DNA of 64,000 bases from Arbacia lixula. Its lineage: Eukaryota; Echinodermata; Echinoidea; Arbacioida; Arbaciidae. This document shows, one piece after another, positions 1-13,400 of the stretch (position 1 is its first letter; every line of letters starts with the position of its first letter). A program made the translations under genes and the position numbers. The DNA lies in assembly GCA_963669155.1 (NCBI GenBank), contig OZ022576.1, forward strand, positions 15,422,035 through 15,486,034. The letters run 5' to 3'. The notes under the pieces were generated by a model. The model was given only the letters and a program-made list of their open reading frames with translations, ran no database searches and was not told the origin of the DNA.

Positions 1-20
1 TGCTTATTAACAAACAAAAG

Positions 21-26
21 TTTATT
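21..26 (-). terminator. Poly(A) signal AATAAA of LRRC71
   Basis: The reverse complement reads GGTCAATAAAC followed by a T/G-rich stretch, as expected for a polyadenylation signal and downstream element. It is about 270 nt after the stop codon, so cleavage would be at or just beyond the left edge of the window. Confidence 0.55.
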
Positions 27-300
27 GACCTCAGGTATCACAATATTGACACCAAATTGGATGACAAGTAGTTATCTCCATAAATGCAGATGTGATTTAC
101 CTGGGATTTAGTCATCTTAGTTACCCTACTATTCAGACACCAAACTTAAAATTGGATAATCTGAAGCTCGCACTGGTGTCTAAATTAGCCCCACAAACGT
201 GCAGAAGGTAATTCACCAGTGGTTTACTGACCTTAGTTACCACAATATTGATAGCAAACTTAAAATGGCACCATTGGAAGCTTGCAATGCTGTCTTAGCC
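21..300 (-). repeat. Degenerate ~100-bp tandem repeats forming the LRRC71 3' UTR
   Basis: Three related units can be seen on the plus strand. Each has a TTAGTTACC/TATCACAATATTGA-like part and then CAAACTTAAAAT(T)GG, and two continue to GAAGCT..CA(C/A)TG.TGTCT...TTAGCCCC (about 161-195 and 276-302). The last unit overlaps the stop codon. Confidence 0.6.
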
Positions 301-420
301 CCCGGTGGACTGGTTATCTCCTGACGGGCTCTGAGACTGAGGCTTATAGAAGGGGTCTTTCTGAACCATGATGTCGTGAAGCTTCTGGAACGTCTCACAC
401 TCTCCTTGCACCTTGTTCTT
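295..420 (-). CDS. LRRC71: LRRC71 terminal coding exon with stop
   Basis: 126 coding nt, acceptor CATTCTCGCCTGCAG, stop TAA at 297-295. Residues 519-559: KNKVQGECETFQKLHDIMVQ then KDPFYKP and a Ser/Gly tail. It aligns with KN......Y..IQELML.RDPI of vertebrates. The 3' UTR runs on to the poly(A) signal at 21-26, about 270 nt. Confidence 0.9.
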   Translation of the reverse strand, partial: KNKVQGECETFQKLHDIMVQKDPFYKPQSQSPSGDNQSTGG

Positions 421-3400
421 CTGCAGGCGAGAATGAAGGGGTATTGGAGAAGGACAAATTAATGGAGTGAAGGAGATGGGGGGGGGGGGGGAGAAGTGGA
501 GCAGAGCGATACAGAGGCAGATGGCCGAATATGGCAAAGAGAAAAGTAGAGATTGAAAAATGGAAACAGGGGGGATATACTGTACAAAGGGACAGGAAGG
601 GATAAAGGGCTAGGGAGACAGGGAGACAGACAGACAGACAGACACAAAGTGAAAGTACTGGAGGCAGAGGAAAGGTGAGGGAGATGCAGGAACAGAGAGA
701 AAAGCCAGCTGAGTCACAGATCAAGAGACATACAGAGATGATGATAGGAGAGATGGAGAGGAAATATGAGATAAAGATAGAGATAACACAAGGAGAGAAT
801 AACAGAGAAAAATAGTGAGCGAGGCAGATCAAAAATGGATAGATGAACAAATCGATACACAGAGATAGAATGGAAAAAGAAGGAAGATGAATACATTCAA
901 AAGTGAAGAAGAGAATGAGAAACAGACATAAATGAAGGGACAAGAAGCAGGGTATATATAAATGGACCATTTGGTCACACAGCTGGGCCATCACATTCTT
1001 GTAATGCATTAATATATTTCAAAACTAGGATCAACCATCAAAATATCATGATTATAATGCTTAGAATCCATACTCATATATATGTAAATGTATAATGATT
1101 ACGAATTAGACTGATTACAATCCACTCTCATATATATGCAAATGTAATTTTGTGAGAAAAAGTACATCTAATCTTAGTCACAACTGTTCAAGCATCCTTT
1201 GGAGATTCATATATATACAGCAGTCCTCCGCAAAACTACTTAGCGCTCATCATAAAATTATATTGTTGCGTTTCATAAGATCACAAAATAATCCAAGTAT
1301 TAGCATCTTCGTGCAGCAAAATCTTACTCTTGTATTGTCGTGGCTGAAGCTTTAGAGGACTTAAAATTTGTGCCAGAAGATTTTACAACCATCCCTGGAG
1401 AAGGGCATTAATGCCCTCTGAGAAGGGTTTTGGAAAGCCATCGCTAGCAAGTTTGGTGATAAATTATACATTCAATCAAATTCCTAATCTCTCACGGCTC
1501 CCATCTTACCAATACATCAGGATTATTCTGATTTATATCACAGGCAAAATTATAGCTAAAGAGATTAAGTTAAGTGGATAAGGAATACATTTTAAATGGT
1601 TTTTAAGAATGTTCATCATGTATCCACACAAATGAATGGAATTGCAAGTATTGTTTTTTCATCACATTAAAACACTCCAAGCTGAAGAATAAAAGGCAGC
1701 ATGAAAGCTTCATAACGGACCTTGCAATATTCTTCAATAACTTTTCTTCGGAATTATGTATTCTGTACTTTAAATAAACTTTCATCTAGACAGGCAGATT
1801 TTTGTTAGAGTGGTGTGCTGGCTCCACGATAACTCTCAATACTCTACGGTCTTGCATTGCTATCATTATGCTTTCACAGTCCATATCCCTTAATACTCCT
1901 TTATAGGTCAATTACTTGTGTTGCTTGTGTTCTCTCTGACCACTGTATTAGACTCGTGAGTGACATGTTCTGGATCATTAATCGGATGCATCACTCTCTG
2001 GGGGTATGCTTGAGAAACACAGCTTGGGATCTTTTCATGTGAGATTCAACGCCTCAAGCCTAAGCGGATTATACAATGTTTTTACTGTTACATGGATCTC
2101 AGTGCTCCACATGAATTAAATAGGTTACTGTGTCACGGGCAGGAACCCAACTATTTATGTCTCTGATGAAGATTTGCTGGGTTATGTTACTGGTGACAAA
2201 GCAGTACAGTGTGATAGAACAAGTTTATACCAAAATGAAAATGGATTTTTTCCTCCATAAAAAAACAACATATTATGGGAAAGATGGTTCTTACATCCAT
2301 GCCTCTGTTGGACATTCGTGTCTAGTATGCACATGTACATCTGTGTCACAACTGAGCCTTTTTTATTTGTTTTCTTTCAACACTCATCAATCTACTAGAG
2401 CTTTGTTGATTTGTGTTGTTTTCTTCAAGTCTGTTCAAGTCATTAGTTGGTTTCCTTCCCTTGAGTTGAATGCTTCAGGGGGGTGTTTCACTTAAGCTAA
2501 GAATGACATTATGCATGACTGGTGACCCTTTCTTGTGCTAAATTCTAAATAATTTTGATTCCCATCAGCTAAAGTTCAAACCTGATGTTTATAAATAAAA
2601 ATTCTTGTCATCAACAAGTGTCTGAATACAAATTTTATGATTTGTCAAATCTGATTAGAATTGTTGGAAATAAACTTCCACTGTGTTAAAAGAGGAACAA
2701 AGTGGGGTACCTGATTTAGCACAACAAAAGGTAACAAGTCATGTGTAAAGTTGCACTTAGCTTAAGAACAGCTTGGTGAAACACCCCCAGGGACCAGTAC
2801 CCCAGTAGCACTCATACACCAGTCAGACACTCAAATCCTCTAGAGCAGCAGTTTGATAGTACAGACTGGGTTAAGTATGACATGTACTTACAGCAATGGA
2901 GAGTCTCATTAAGCCCTTGAGGGCCGGGTGGGGGGAGAGAGCACCCAAGGTCTGCTGGTATTGTACAGCCAGAAGGAGAGCTTTCATACCTGGCTCAGCT
3001 ATTTGGTTTCCTGTTAAAGGAGACATAAATATATACATTAATCAAATGAGGATGGGCTATTTTTTGCAGTACTGAAAGGACCTTTTTAAAGTTAGTTTGA
3101 GATGTTGGTTTAGCTTCTTTTTTCTTCTTACATTTCTCACCTTTTCACCAAAAAATCATTCACTGAAATACGTAATTGTTGCACATCCAGTGACCATTTG
3201 AAGACAGCATTCAATAAGATTTACACTATTCACAAATTTAAGTCCTCATCAACTTTGTGGTATGATATGATGTCATGCAAAAAAAGGGAAGTTTAATATC
3301 AATCAAAATTTTCATGCAAAATAAAATCTGGGCTTGTAAGGCAAACTACAATTTCTTTCTTTATTATCTATTTGAATAATATATTGTTGTTATCTCTATT

Positions 3401-4381
3401 TTGGTCAAATTCATCATTCTTAAAGGTAAAAGAAAGAAGTGGTAAAGATTGCAGCATTACACGATCATTAGCCTGCCGGAACCATTCTGTAATCATCAAA
3501 GGTCCAGGTCTTGATTCATTTCAACAATTGTTTATTTCAAGATCATTTACCTTTAGGCAACTATCCTTTATCTTTAAGGATCATACAGTATCTTACTGAA
3601 TCTTTTGTCTACAAGGATACATAAACTGTTAACTTGACTTACGGGAAATATTGAGGTTGATCAGAGCCCTGTTACCAGGTATCCACAGCTGACCATCAAT
3701 AGATTCTGGTTGGTCAGCAAGAAGAGGATTGATGGCCTCCAAGATGTCCGGCGACTGGTCAATAAATCACAGGATGAAGAGTGATCGTAATGATACATCA
3801 ATTGAAGTTCAATGTGCCACTCGGGCATTGTTAGACCAGTAGGACACAAATTCTGTAGAATAGTTTTTGCCTATCTGGTTAGCACATAATTTCAACCAAG
3901 TGAACCGAATCACAAGTGAATACCAGCCACAAAATCCATAGCAGTGCCAAGCCTTTGTATTGGACTTTACCAAGGCATGCCTGGCATATCACCAGCTGTT
4001 GTACTTATATTCCCCTTTTGGCTGAACAGGTGAAAGAAACCTGAATTTCTTAGATCCAGAATATTCTTAGTTTGATTCCTTAAATGAACCACTCTAATCC
4101 TCTTTTTCAACCTCTATCTACATGTACCCATTAAACTGTAGGTGTGATACCAACTCCCCCAATAACTCACTATCATAATTCCAATCTTTCTCCCATTCTC
4201 TTTTATTTTCTGCAGGTATGTACATTTGTAGCTTTCTTTCACCCCCCCCCCTTCCCCGTCCTGTACCCTTCTCACATTCTCTCCCTGTCTGTGACTGTCT
4301 GCTGTCTCTCTTTCTCTCTTTCCATCTCCCACGCTTTGTATGTCTGTCTGCATGTCTCTTTGTCTCTCTCTCTCTCTCTCT

Positions 4382-4418
<37 letters not shown>

Positions 4419-7400
4419 CTTCTTTCTTTCTCTCTGCTAGTCTGTCTCTCACTGCCTTCTATATCCCTGTTTATTTTCCCTCCCTTTCTCTTTTCATCCC
4501 TTTTCTCTCATTCCATCTCTATCACTTTCTCTTTGTATCTTACCTCAGCCTCATTCTGTTTCTTGTCCTTTCCTTTCGTTTTTCCTTTGGTTGCCTTCAT
4601 TGTTTCCGCTGTGGAATGAACAAAGACAAGCTGGTAAAAACTGTCTCATGAATAATACTTGCTTCGATAAATTTATCATAACCTTGATAAAATCACCATA
4701 TCCCTTCTCATTTTGGTTTCCTCTTTTCCTTTTTAGAAAAATCATGTCTCAAAATGTATTTTTTTTACTTTCTTTTCTTAGCTATTTGAATGCAATACTA
4801 ACGTATTAAAATTGGATTTAAGCTATTAGGAAGATTTATCTTGTAATGTTCAGCTAACGTCATTTCATTTTTAGTTCTCCATTTACTGTTTACTGATTAA
4901 AACAGCAAAGGTAATCATTCAGAATTATCAGAATTATTTTGCCATTTAAATATAATTGAAGTTAATTTTTGCAAGGCTGTGCAATTTATAAAGGTTGTTT
5001 GGATTTACCAAGAGCTAGTAATAAAATGTTATCATAATTCATTGAATTAAATAAGGGGCTCTGTACAATTATATAGATAAAGTGAGAGAAATCTTGGGTA
5101 TTAGTACCATAAAGCTGGGAAGTGCATATATTGTTAAAGACAGTAATTGCTTGAAATGTTAAATGTCAATCAAAGGCTTTTATGTATTTTTTTTTTCATA
5201 TCTCTTCATATAACATTATAAATGAAAAGTATAAACTTTGTACAAGCAGTTAGCATTTGGCAAGATAGGCCAAACTTTTGAATGATGATTTTTAAGCACA
5301 ACTGCAACAGAGCACTATTAAGTTTGACATATTCGCCAATTTCTTTGTGCTTCACTTCTGTATTCTTGGTTTTCTGAGCAATCAGTACATGTATAGATCA
5401 CCTCTATGAATATGGAAATCCTAGTGTGGTTGGGTATTAGTCTCTGATATAATGTGATCATTTAAATGCAAGAGCTGTGAAAAGCTGCAAAAAACTTAAG
5501 CTAATGCAAAATCTTCTCCCAGAGGCCATTAAAATGGAAACCTGAATAACTGTATTCTGTCGTTATTATTCCACCGCATGGCTTATCTACTAATACCATA
5601 CAGAGATATACATTTTTATGACACCCATTTGCACAGCAAGGATCAATTGTGCAAGGAGCAACAGCAAGCAATGAATTTCCAATGAAGCATTGTTAGGAGC
5701 ATATAATCATTTGGGAAACAAGTTAGTTTCATATGGGAATGCATCACACCACATTGTTAGTATGGGTCACACAAAAGTAATGTACAAAACCTTTCTATTA
5801 GACTACAAATACTGACACACAAACAAACTTTATGGTATGTTAGCTTTACCAATTTGAGATGACAATATAAATGAGGATTCAATGTTACATAACCTCCTTC
5901 ACTTCTGTGGTTTTGCAGAGACTCACTCTGACAAAATAATTTCCTATCCACTCAGAGACCCACTCTGACAAAATAATTTCATATCCACTGCAGACACAGT
6001 GAGGTATTTGAGCGTCATAGATATAAAAGTGTATGTATATGTAGCCATTACATGTTGTTGTGTCATATTGGCATAAGGAGCCACTGTAGCACCATATGTA
6101 TTGTACCACTGACAATACCAGAAACAATCCTAGATTTAGTACTAATACTGTTACCACTGTCTGTATTAGCGCTATTTGTAGAACCTTCTATTTCAGGTGG
6201 CTATAAGCGATAACCAGTGACACAATGAGTATAACTTTATGCTATTTTTTTCCAAACTTAAATTCTATTAAAAATATATCGAGCCTATAATGTTTTCTTG
6301 AATAAGAACAAATTCTGACAATACATGCATTCGATTCTATTCATAGGATACACTTGAACAAAAGTGCAATCTATCACATGCACCCTGTATAGAGCTTACA
6401 GTACCGGTAAAGTAACAGCCAATCATGCATATTCATCTTTCTGTGACAGTGTGGTGATTCATTGTAAAGAAAGAATAATAGCAACAAACATAGTTTGTAC
6501 CTTCACTGTCTCGACAAAAGATAAATTGATTTCTTACTTTACAAGCACCTTATTTCTTCAGATACCATCCAGTATGGTTACTCTTGTTGACGTTTTGTTT
6601 TGTTTGTGATAAGAGTAGATTTCATGGAGTCCTAAACTTTTGCATGTAATGGTATCACACCAGTCTTTAGTTTCAACAACAATGCAAGATGAGTAAGGAA
6701 AGTTAATGACATGACCCATAACGCATGCAACTACACACATGTATGCTTATGACATATGCATACACTTTCAGTTCAAGATAAGACATGCAATTAAATTGAT
6801 TAAATTGATGGATGAGGTATTTTCTTTGTACAATTATTTGTATAAACATGCATGGACAGAATTACAACCAGACATCCTTTGCTATGAACTCGTTACAATT
6901 CTTGTGAGATGAACTCTTAAAAAGGGTGAAAAGGTGACTAATCAAGAGTAATTCAATACCAACGGCCCATCATGTATTCAAAGTCAACAGCTAGAAGGAC
7001 CAAAAAGGAAGAAGGATGGACAATTGAAGTATAGCGCCCACTTTTTCTGATAGTCCTTTAATTTGGCTGGCTCACATATTCTCACAAAACAGTTCCTTTC
7101 CTGTACAATCACTCAAAAAGTGAAGTATTCAGCAAAACAGCATTGTGTGCATTAAGTTGTAATAATGGGACACTGGGACATAAAGGGTTCATTAACAGTT
7201 CAATGTTTTCATGACAACCGAAGATTAAAGTGCATTGCAATCCTGATAAGAAGTTGACCTGAATAAAAGTGAGAAAAATCAGAGGAATCAATTGTCTGAT
7301 ATATGGGTGTATATCTATCCCCAATTTGTATTCAATTCAACTCATTATGAGGGTTGCACAGCCCTTTAACCTGGAAAATGATATGAAATTAATCATAGGG

Positions 7401-10400
7401 ATGACTTCATGCATGCTTGTTAATAGTGACTACAGTCGCATGACAGCCTTCTGCAATCTTAAAGTCTGAGCAGCGTTCATCAAATATTGAAAACTTCTCC
7501 ACATATTGGACACTTCATCATTCTATAAGTCTACTAATATAGGCATATCTGGCATATTTTCCCCAGATACTCATCTTTCCCCAAAAAATTGCATTTTGCA
7601 TGAAAATTATATGCTTTGGACTCCTCAGTCCGGAAAAAATAATGCTGTTTTTGAGACTCAAGATCAAATCTAATGTTGCAGATTTCTGTGTTAACAAATT
7701 GCTGAAGTCTGTCATTGCTCTGCATGTACGTGTAATGAATACCTTGTGTTAACTCACTTCTCCCTCTGCAATGAATTACATGGATGGAATGACTATCTGG
7801 GCTACAACTCAGGGGGTCTGTTCCCACATCTGTCTGTTTTATGCACAACACTATGCGAACCTAAGGGTGCACAACCCCTTTTTGTTCTACAAGAAAATGT
7901 ACCCTGTTAACACTGTGCATTTTGTAGCTCTAACAAGCAGTTGAGATGCAAAGGGCGTAAGTGGAGTTTGGCCCAATCCCAAATAAATGTATGCACAATA
8001 TCTTGTACGTTTTAAGCCTCTTTCACATATTCATGACTACATAACGAGTCAAGCTTGTAAGACTTTAAGCCACAGAGGTGTTTCAAATTACTTCCATTCC
8101 ATTTTCCCTCTACAAATATCAAGTGACAATGTCTTTTAGTGAAATACCTTTTGGTTGAGTCAAACCTCAAAACATGTTTCCTCCTGCTGTCACAATGTAC
8201 TAGTGGCTGGGGAGGAATGCTTTTACGATTTGATTCCCACTCAATTATTGGGGATGTATATACATTTGTCCCGTAGACCTTATATAGAAAATATGAAGTT
8301 GTTATTGGCCCTGTCTGTGTAAGAGTACCCCCAAAAAGGGAAATTTGGAAGCGCTTTTCTCACACGAGCTAAAACTGCGTCCTAAGACCTCCTGATTCTC
8401 AACGAGCGATATGGCATGTCAAACAGAAGTGGTACAGACTCCCCGCTTTTCTATTTCACTCTCTCTCTCTACCAGTCGATGATGATTAAATCAAATAAGA
8501 CAATTTAAGACACCTCTTGATCCATGGCGCTGGGTTTCTGCTTAGGGTTGGTGTGGTGAGCGGAGGGTGCAGTTGATATGTCACCGTGGATGGATGGCGT
8601 GGAAAAGGATGGGGGGTGGGGGTGCGGGGGGGGGGGGGGGTGACCATAGAGAGGAAGGTGATCATAGGGGTTTGGGGGTTGACCAAAGGAGGTGGAAGGG
8701 GGGGGGGGCATGTGTGGTATATGGCAGTAGGGAAGGGGAGGGGGAAGGTGGGAAGCAAGTGGAGTTGCATGAGGGGGTAAGAGTATGGTGATACAGGGGT
8801 GAGAAGATTGGGTAGGGTAGGGTTGCACATTTGGGAAAAGGAGGGGGCATTATACATTGTCAATTAGGACAATGGGTCATTCGATGTCAGTTGGGTTGTG
8901 TATGGGAGTTGTTTGTGTTTGGGTAAATGGTCATAATCGTGACACAGGGAGACAAAAACAAAACAAATAACATGCATTTATCATTAGTGAACATGACAAA
9001 AACACATCTTTTTTGTTACTGTTTAAGCAGTGCATACCAAAACAATGAATATAACTCTTTATGAAAGACATTTCTGACAAATTATATACTTGTACACATT
9101 CAGATAAACTAAAGCACTACAATATAATAGATTTCAAACTGTTACACATTATACTTTTTCATAATCGATTAATACTATCACTAATGCTACAATGTCTAAT
9201 CTTAACAGCATTATTTCTATGTCAGTTCTAATCACTCATATACATATATGAAAAATACATATAACTGTCTCATTAAGATATAAATCAACTACTTCTACAT
9301 CAGTTTAAATGAGCATTATCAGTTACATTTAAATGAAAAATTATATTTCACAACATTATCATACACAGAAGAGTATCAAAATTATAAGGGATTTAACACA
9401 TATGAGTGGACAAGAAAAACTATGGAAATAAGCTAAGAATGTTATAGAAGCAGTAAAACACAATGATTAAAAGCATGACAAAATATAGAGCAAGTGAAAA
9501 ATATCAATATGCCCAACACATTTGCAATGTGGTGAACTATTTTGAATAGCACTGCAACTTTTGAAACTAACAATTGAACAGGATTCTACTCATGTAGGCA
9601 ATACAAACTGATTTTCCTAAAAATGGCTGCAAGTCCCAGATGTTGTATGTTTGGCCAGCAAATTCTTGACATTATTCAAGATGATTTCATATGTACCAAT
9701 ATCAATATATTGCCCAGGTATCAATTTGCCAAATTTTTCGAAGGGAGCTGACTCTCAATCTTCTGTCAAGCTGTCATCACTCTTTTCTTTTAGTCTTACT
9801 TACAACAAATTGTACTACTTATAGTAGAGACGCCAAGCTTACCCAAAACATTGTCTCAAATCAAATATTTTACAATCAAACAGCCTATATTTTACAGGGA
9901 TACATGTAGACAGATGAATTTTTCTAGGAATGATAATATGAACAAAAAAACAAAGATATGAGAAAGCAAACCAAACAAGTTTGAAAAAAAATAGGAGCAA
10001 TGTAACATTTAAGGCAAAATGAGAAAGGAAGAAAATAAAGTCCTACACAAACCCATGGATTACCAGTATACACAAAACACACAAAGAAAATGGAATTAGA
10101 AAGGCATAGGTTTAAGTTAGTTGCCAACTTGTTCTATCTGTCCCTGCTAATATATCATGTGTGTGCTTGTTTATGACAACTTATGGACAATTATCATTAT
10201 CATCGTAGCATTATATCTGAGAGAAGTGGACACATCTTGTTTTTCCTGCTTAAGGGAATACAAATTATCATGGTGCTTTGGCAGACAAAATGGACTAACC
10301 TCCTTTATGTGGAGGTTAAATTGTGGTAATTGTGGGGGTTCAAAAATATCTTGTACATGTAGATGTACTTCTTTATTCCTCTCAAGTGTTTGAACTAATT

Positions 10401-13400
10401 TGATTACTCTCAATATTTCACTGATCTGATTTTGAGACTATGGGGGATAATTGATTGAAAGGAATTACCTCGGAAGTGGATTTATTTTCAAAATTTTACA
10501 AATAAAATGTATTACATTCAGCAGATCTATGTCTAGCCTACTGAGGGTGTTGGAACACTCAACCTTTTTTGAAAGACTGTCACTGATGTTAATCAAAGGC
10601 ACAAGTAAATGTTTATTCAGAAAGGATATGATAAAGAGAAGACTGGTGATGGGTAAGACTTTAGTTTGAATTATTGGGCTGTGTTTCTTTTTTCTTCTGT
10701 TGTAACAAACTATGTAGACATAATTTTTCAAATTTTCTTTCACATAACAGAAATAAACCTTTCAGCACAATTAGTTTACACATTAAGTTCAGGATAATTA
10801 CTTTAATGACACAGAGTGTTTCTACAGAAAGTTATTGCACACTTTAGTTCAAACTTGTACAGAATTGCTACACGTACATGTACAATGGCTGTGAGAATGG
10901 GAATAGGAGATTAGTGTGCCGCAAGTAGTTGTAGGTTGGGAAGGGGTACAGGATAAGGTGTAACTTGAAGAGACTGACCCCAAGCCAAGATAATACATGT
11001 AGGAAACATGAGTCTGAGGATGACAAGGGGAAGAGGGGGAGTCATAGTCGGGAGGTCAAGGGTCAAAGGTTGAAGGCAGAGCACATAAGGGTGGCAGTAT
11101 CAAATGCACTCTGGGCCATGTTGCACATACATGTAGCTTTGCAATGATTGTAACTACAATCATTGCCATGGAAGCGACCAATGAGCTCTGAGCATTGCAG
11201 CTGTTGCCACACACACAAATCAAATGATCAATCAGCATTGATCATTTGTTACAATCCTTGTTTAATTATGTGCACATTATATGTATTGTAGGAATGCAAC
11301 ATGGCCCTAGCCACCCCAATGGCTAACACAATAGGCTTGACTAAAGAATCTATGGAAATAGGAAAGGGTCGGTTATATTTTTTGCAGCTTTCTTTCTTGG
11401 GAATGGATGCATACCTATGGTGACTGCCGATGGACGACCACTGCCTATTAAGAAGAATGACGATGATGGAAGCAGCGCGTGACACACAGGCAACATGAAG
11501 CATGGATGAACAATACACAAATTATGGCATGTATTTTGGATGGGAAGGGGGGGGGGACAAGAAAGGTTTCAGCCCTACTAAAACCCTTACTTTGGAAGAA
11601 GATCCCATACCTTGGGAGAGGTGTGTAACACACAAGCAACATGAAGCATGGATGAACAATACACAAATAATGGCATATAGTTTGGGTGGGGGAGGGAGCA
11701 AGAGTGGTTTTAAAGCCCCATAGTTCACGTAAGAATCCCATATTTGCCACTACCAAGGGAGGGGAAAGAACTGGTACTGAACTGAGGGTGAACATTTCAG
11801 CCCCTCCATGGGCTCCCTGGCTACATTGTAAAACAAGAATTGTTACAAATTATACAGGTCGTGTATACTTGTTATACAGGGGGGCCATCTAGGCCATTTG
11901 AAACACAATAAATTATGAAAGAAAAGTTTCCTTTCACCTCCAATTTCAAGTTATTCTGAACTACATGTACATGACAAAAAAAGAAGAGAAAAACAAATTT
12001 TGTTGTTCACTTTAAGGATGTCAACATGTTTAATTTCTATGTTCACTTATCTGATCAGGCAGTAGACCCTGACTAGATTGACTCCAACTGGGGCATGAGG
12101 AATGCATTAAGGGCCATAAATCAATAAGTCATGTGGACTTGCATGAATGGCTATATAGCACTGCGCATGTTATTGCATATAAAGTATATGACCCACGGGT
12201 GTTTGGGGATGAAGTTTTGATTTGTGCATTTCAAACATATGATGTATATACAGCAAGCAATGGAGCGGGGGTGTTTCACCAAGATGCTCGTAAGTTACGA
12301 ACGACTTTACGAACGACTTGTGATCCCTTCTTGTGCTAATAGCACACTTTGTTCATTGAGAATCTCATTTAGCACAAGAAGGGATCACCAGTCGTTCGTA
12401 AAGTCATTCATAACTTACGAACATCTTGGTGAAACACCACACAGGATGGCAGCAATGCACATGAATGCAAATGAATGATAACATGCATAAAGGAATGACA
12501 CTCCTACATGTACAGTTGTATGTACACTCCAGTTCAAAGGAATTGGCAAAGGGAAAGAGAAAGGGAAGAAAGGGAAGAAGCCACAGCTTTAAACCGCGGT
12601 ACACTTTGTCTAGTTCAGCATGAAACATGAATTTTTGTCCAGTTCAGCATGAAACATGAAGCTTTTTAGGCTAAAGCATCATGTTTCATGCTGAACTGGC
12701 CAAAATAAACTGCAGCGGTTTAAATCCTTCCCTTTCCCTTTCCCTAAGCCAATTCCTTTGACCTGTAGTGTAGATATGATGCTTGGGACTAAATGAGCAT
12801 GTACAATGTATGTATAGGACAGCAGGCAAAAGATCTACAATGTAGTTTCACATGAGTAGCAATCAATGGTACATTTATTGAAAGTCTTCAATGCTTGCCA
12901 GAGTTGGCAATCACCCAAGATTTATAAATGCAAACAGCACATTCACAATCTTCTGTCCACATCAATTTGATACAAATATTGAGTGTATTAAGTTGTTCAC
13001 ATTGTTCTCAGTGACAGAAAAAATGACAGCATGTGAACAGGCCTTAAAAGACATGTTACACGCATCTCTAAAAATGTCCTGCATTATGATACAATGCAGG
13101 AAAATGTACACATATTTATTCAACAATAGTAATATATAAACTCATTCATCATATATCATTAATATTAAGAAACACTTAAGTAATAAAACAGTTCATAGTA
13201 CAAACAAATAGAAACATTTACAGCAGAATTTCAGAGGATGACAACATTCATAGTAATGCCATGTTACAAAAAAACAACAAAAAACTGCTAGCGCTGTAGC
13301 TCCAGAACATTTAAAAATAAAGCTGACTCCTTGCTGCAAAAAAAAGCACATATGGGGAGAAAATACAGACAGGCAATGCAAAAACAAAAATGAAATGTAA

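Noticed and set aside
395-1009. 204-codon minus-strand frame rich in Leu/Ser/Cys
   Set aside because: It lies in a purine-rich plus-strand stretch of intron 15, reads like low-complexity hydrophobic sequence and overlaps the real terminal exon in another frame.
4114-4651. Several overlapping frames of Ser/Leu or Arg/Glu repeats on both strands
   Set aside because: Products of the CT tract. Only the 65-nt exon at 4544-4608 has splice and phase support.
8146-8200. Possible additional minus-strand linker exon in intron 12
   Set aside because: Acceptor and donor exist, but every phase compatible with exon 12 hits a TGA within the exon.
11141-11166. Perfect 12-bp-arm hairpin GCAATGATTGTA / TACAATCATTGC
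   Set aside because: Too short and isolated for a transposon, and not followed by a T-run or other terminator context.
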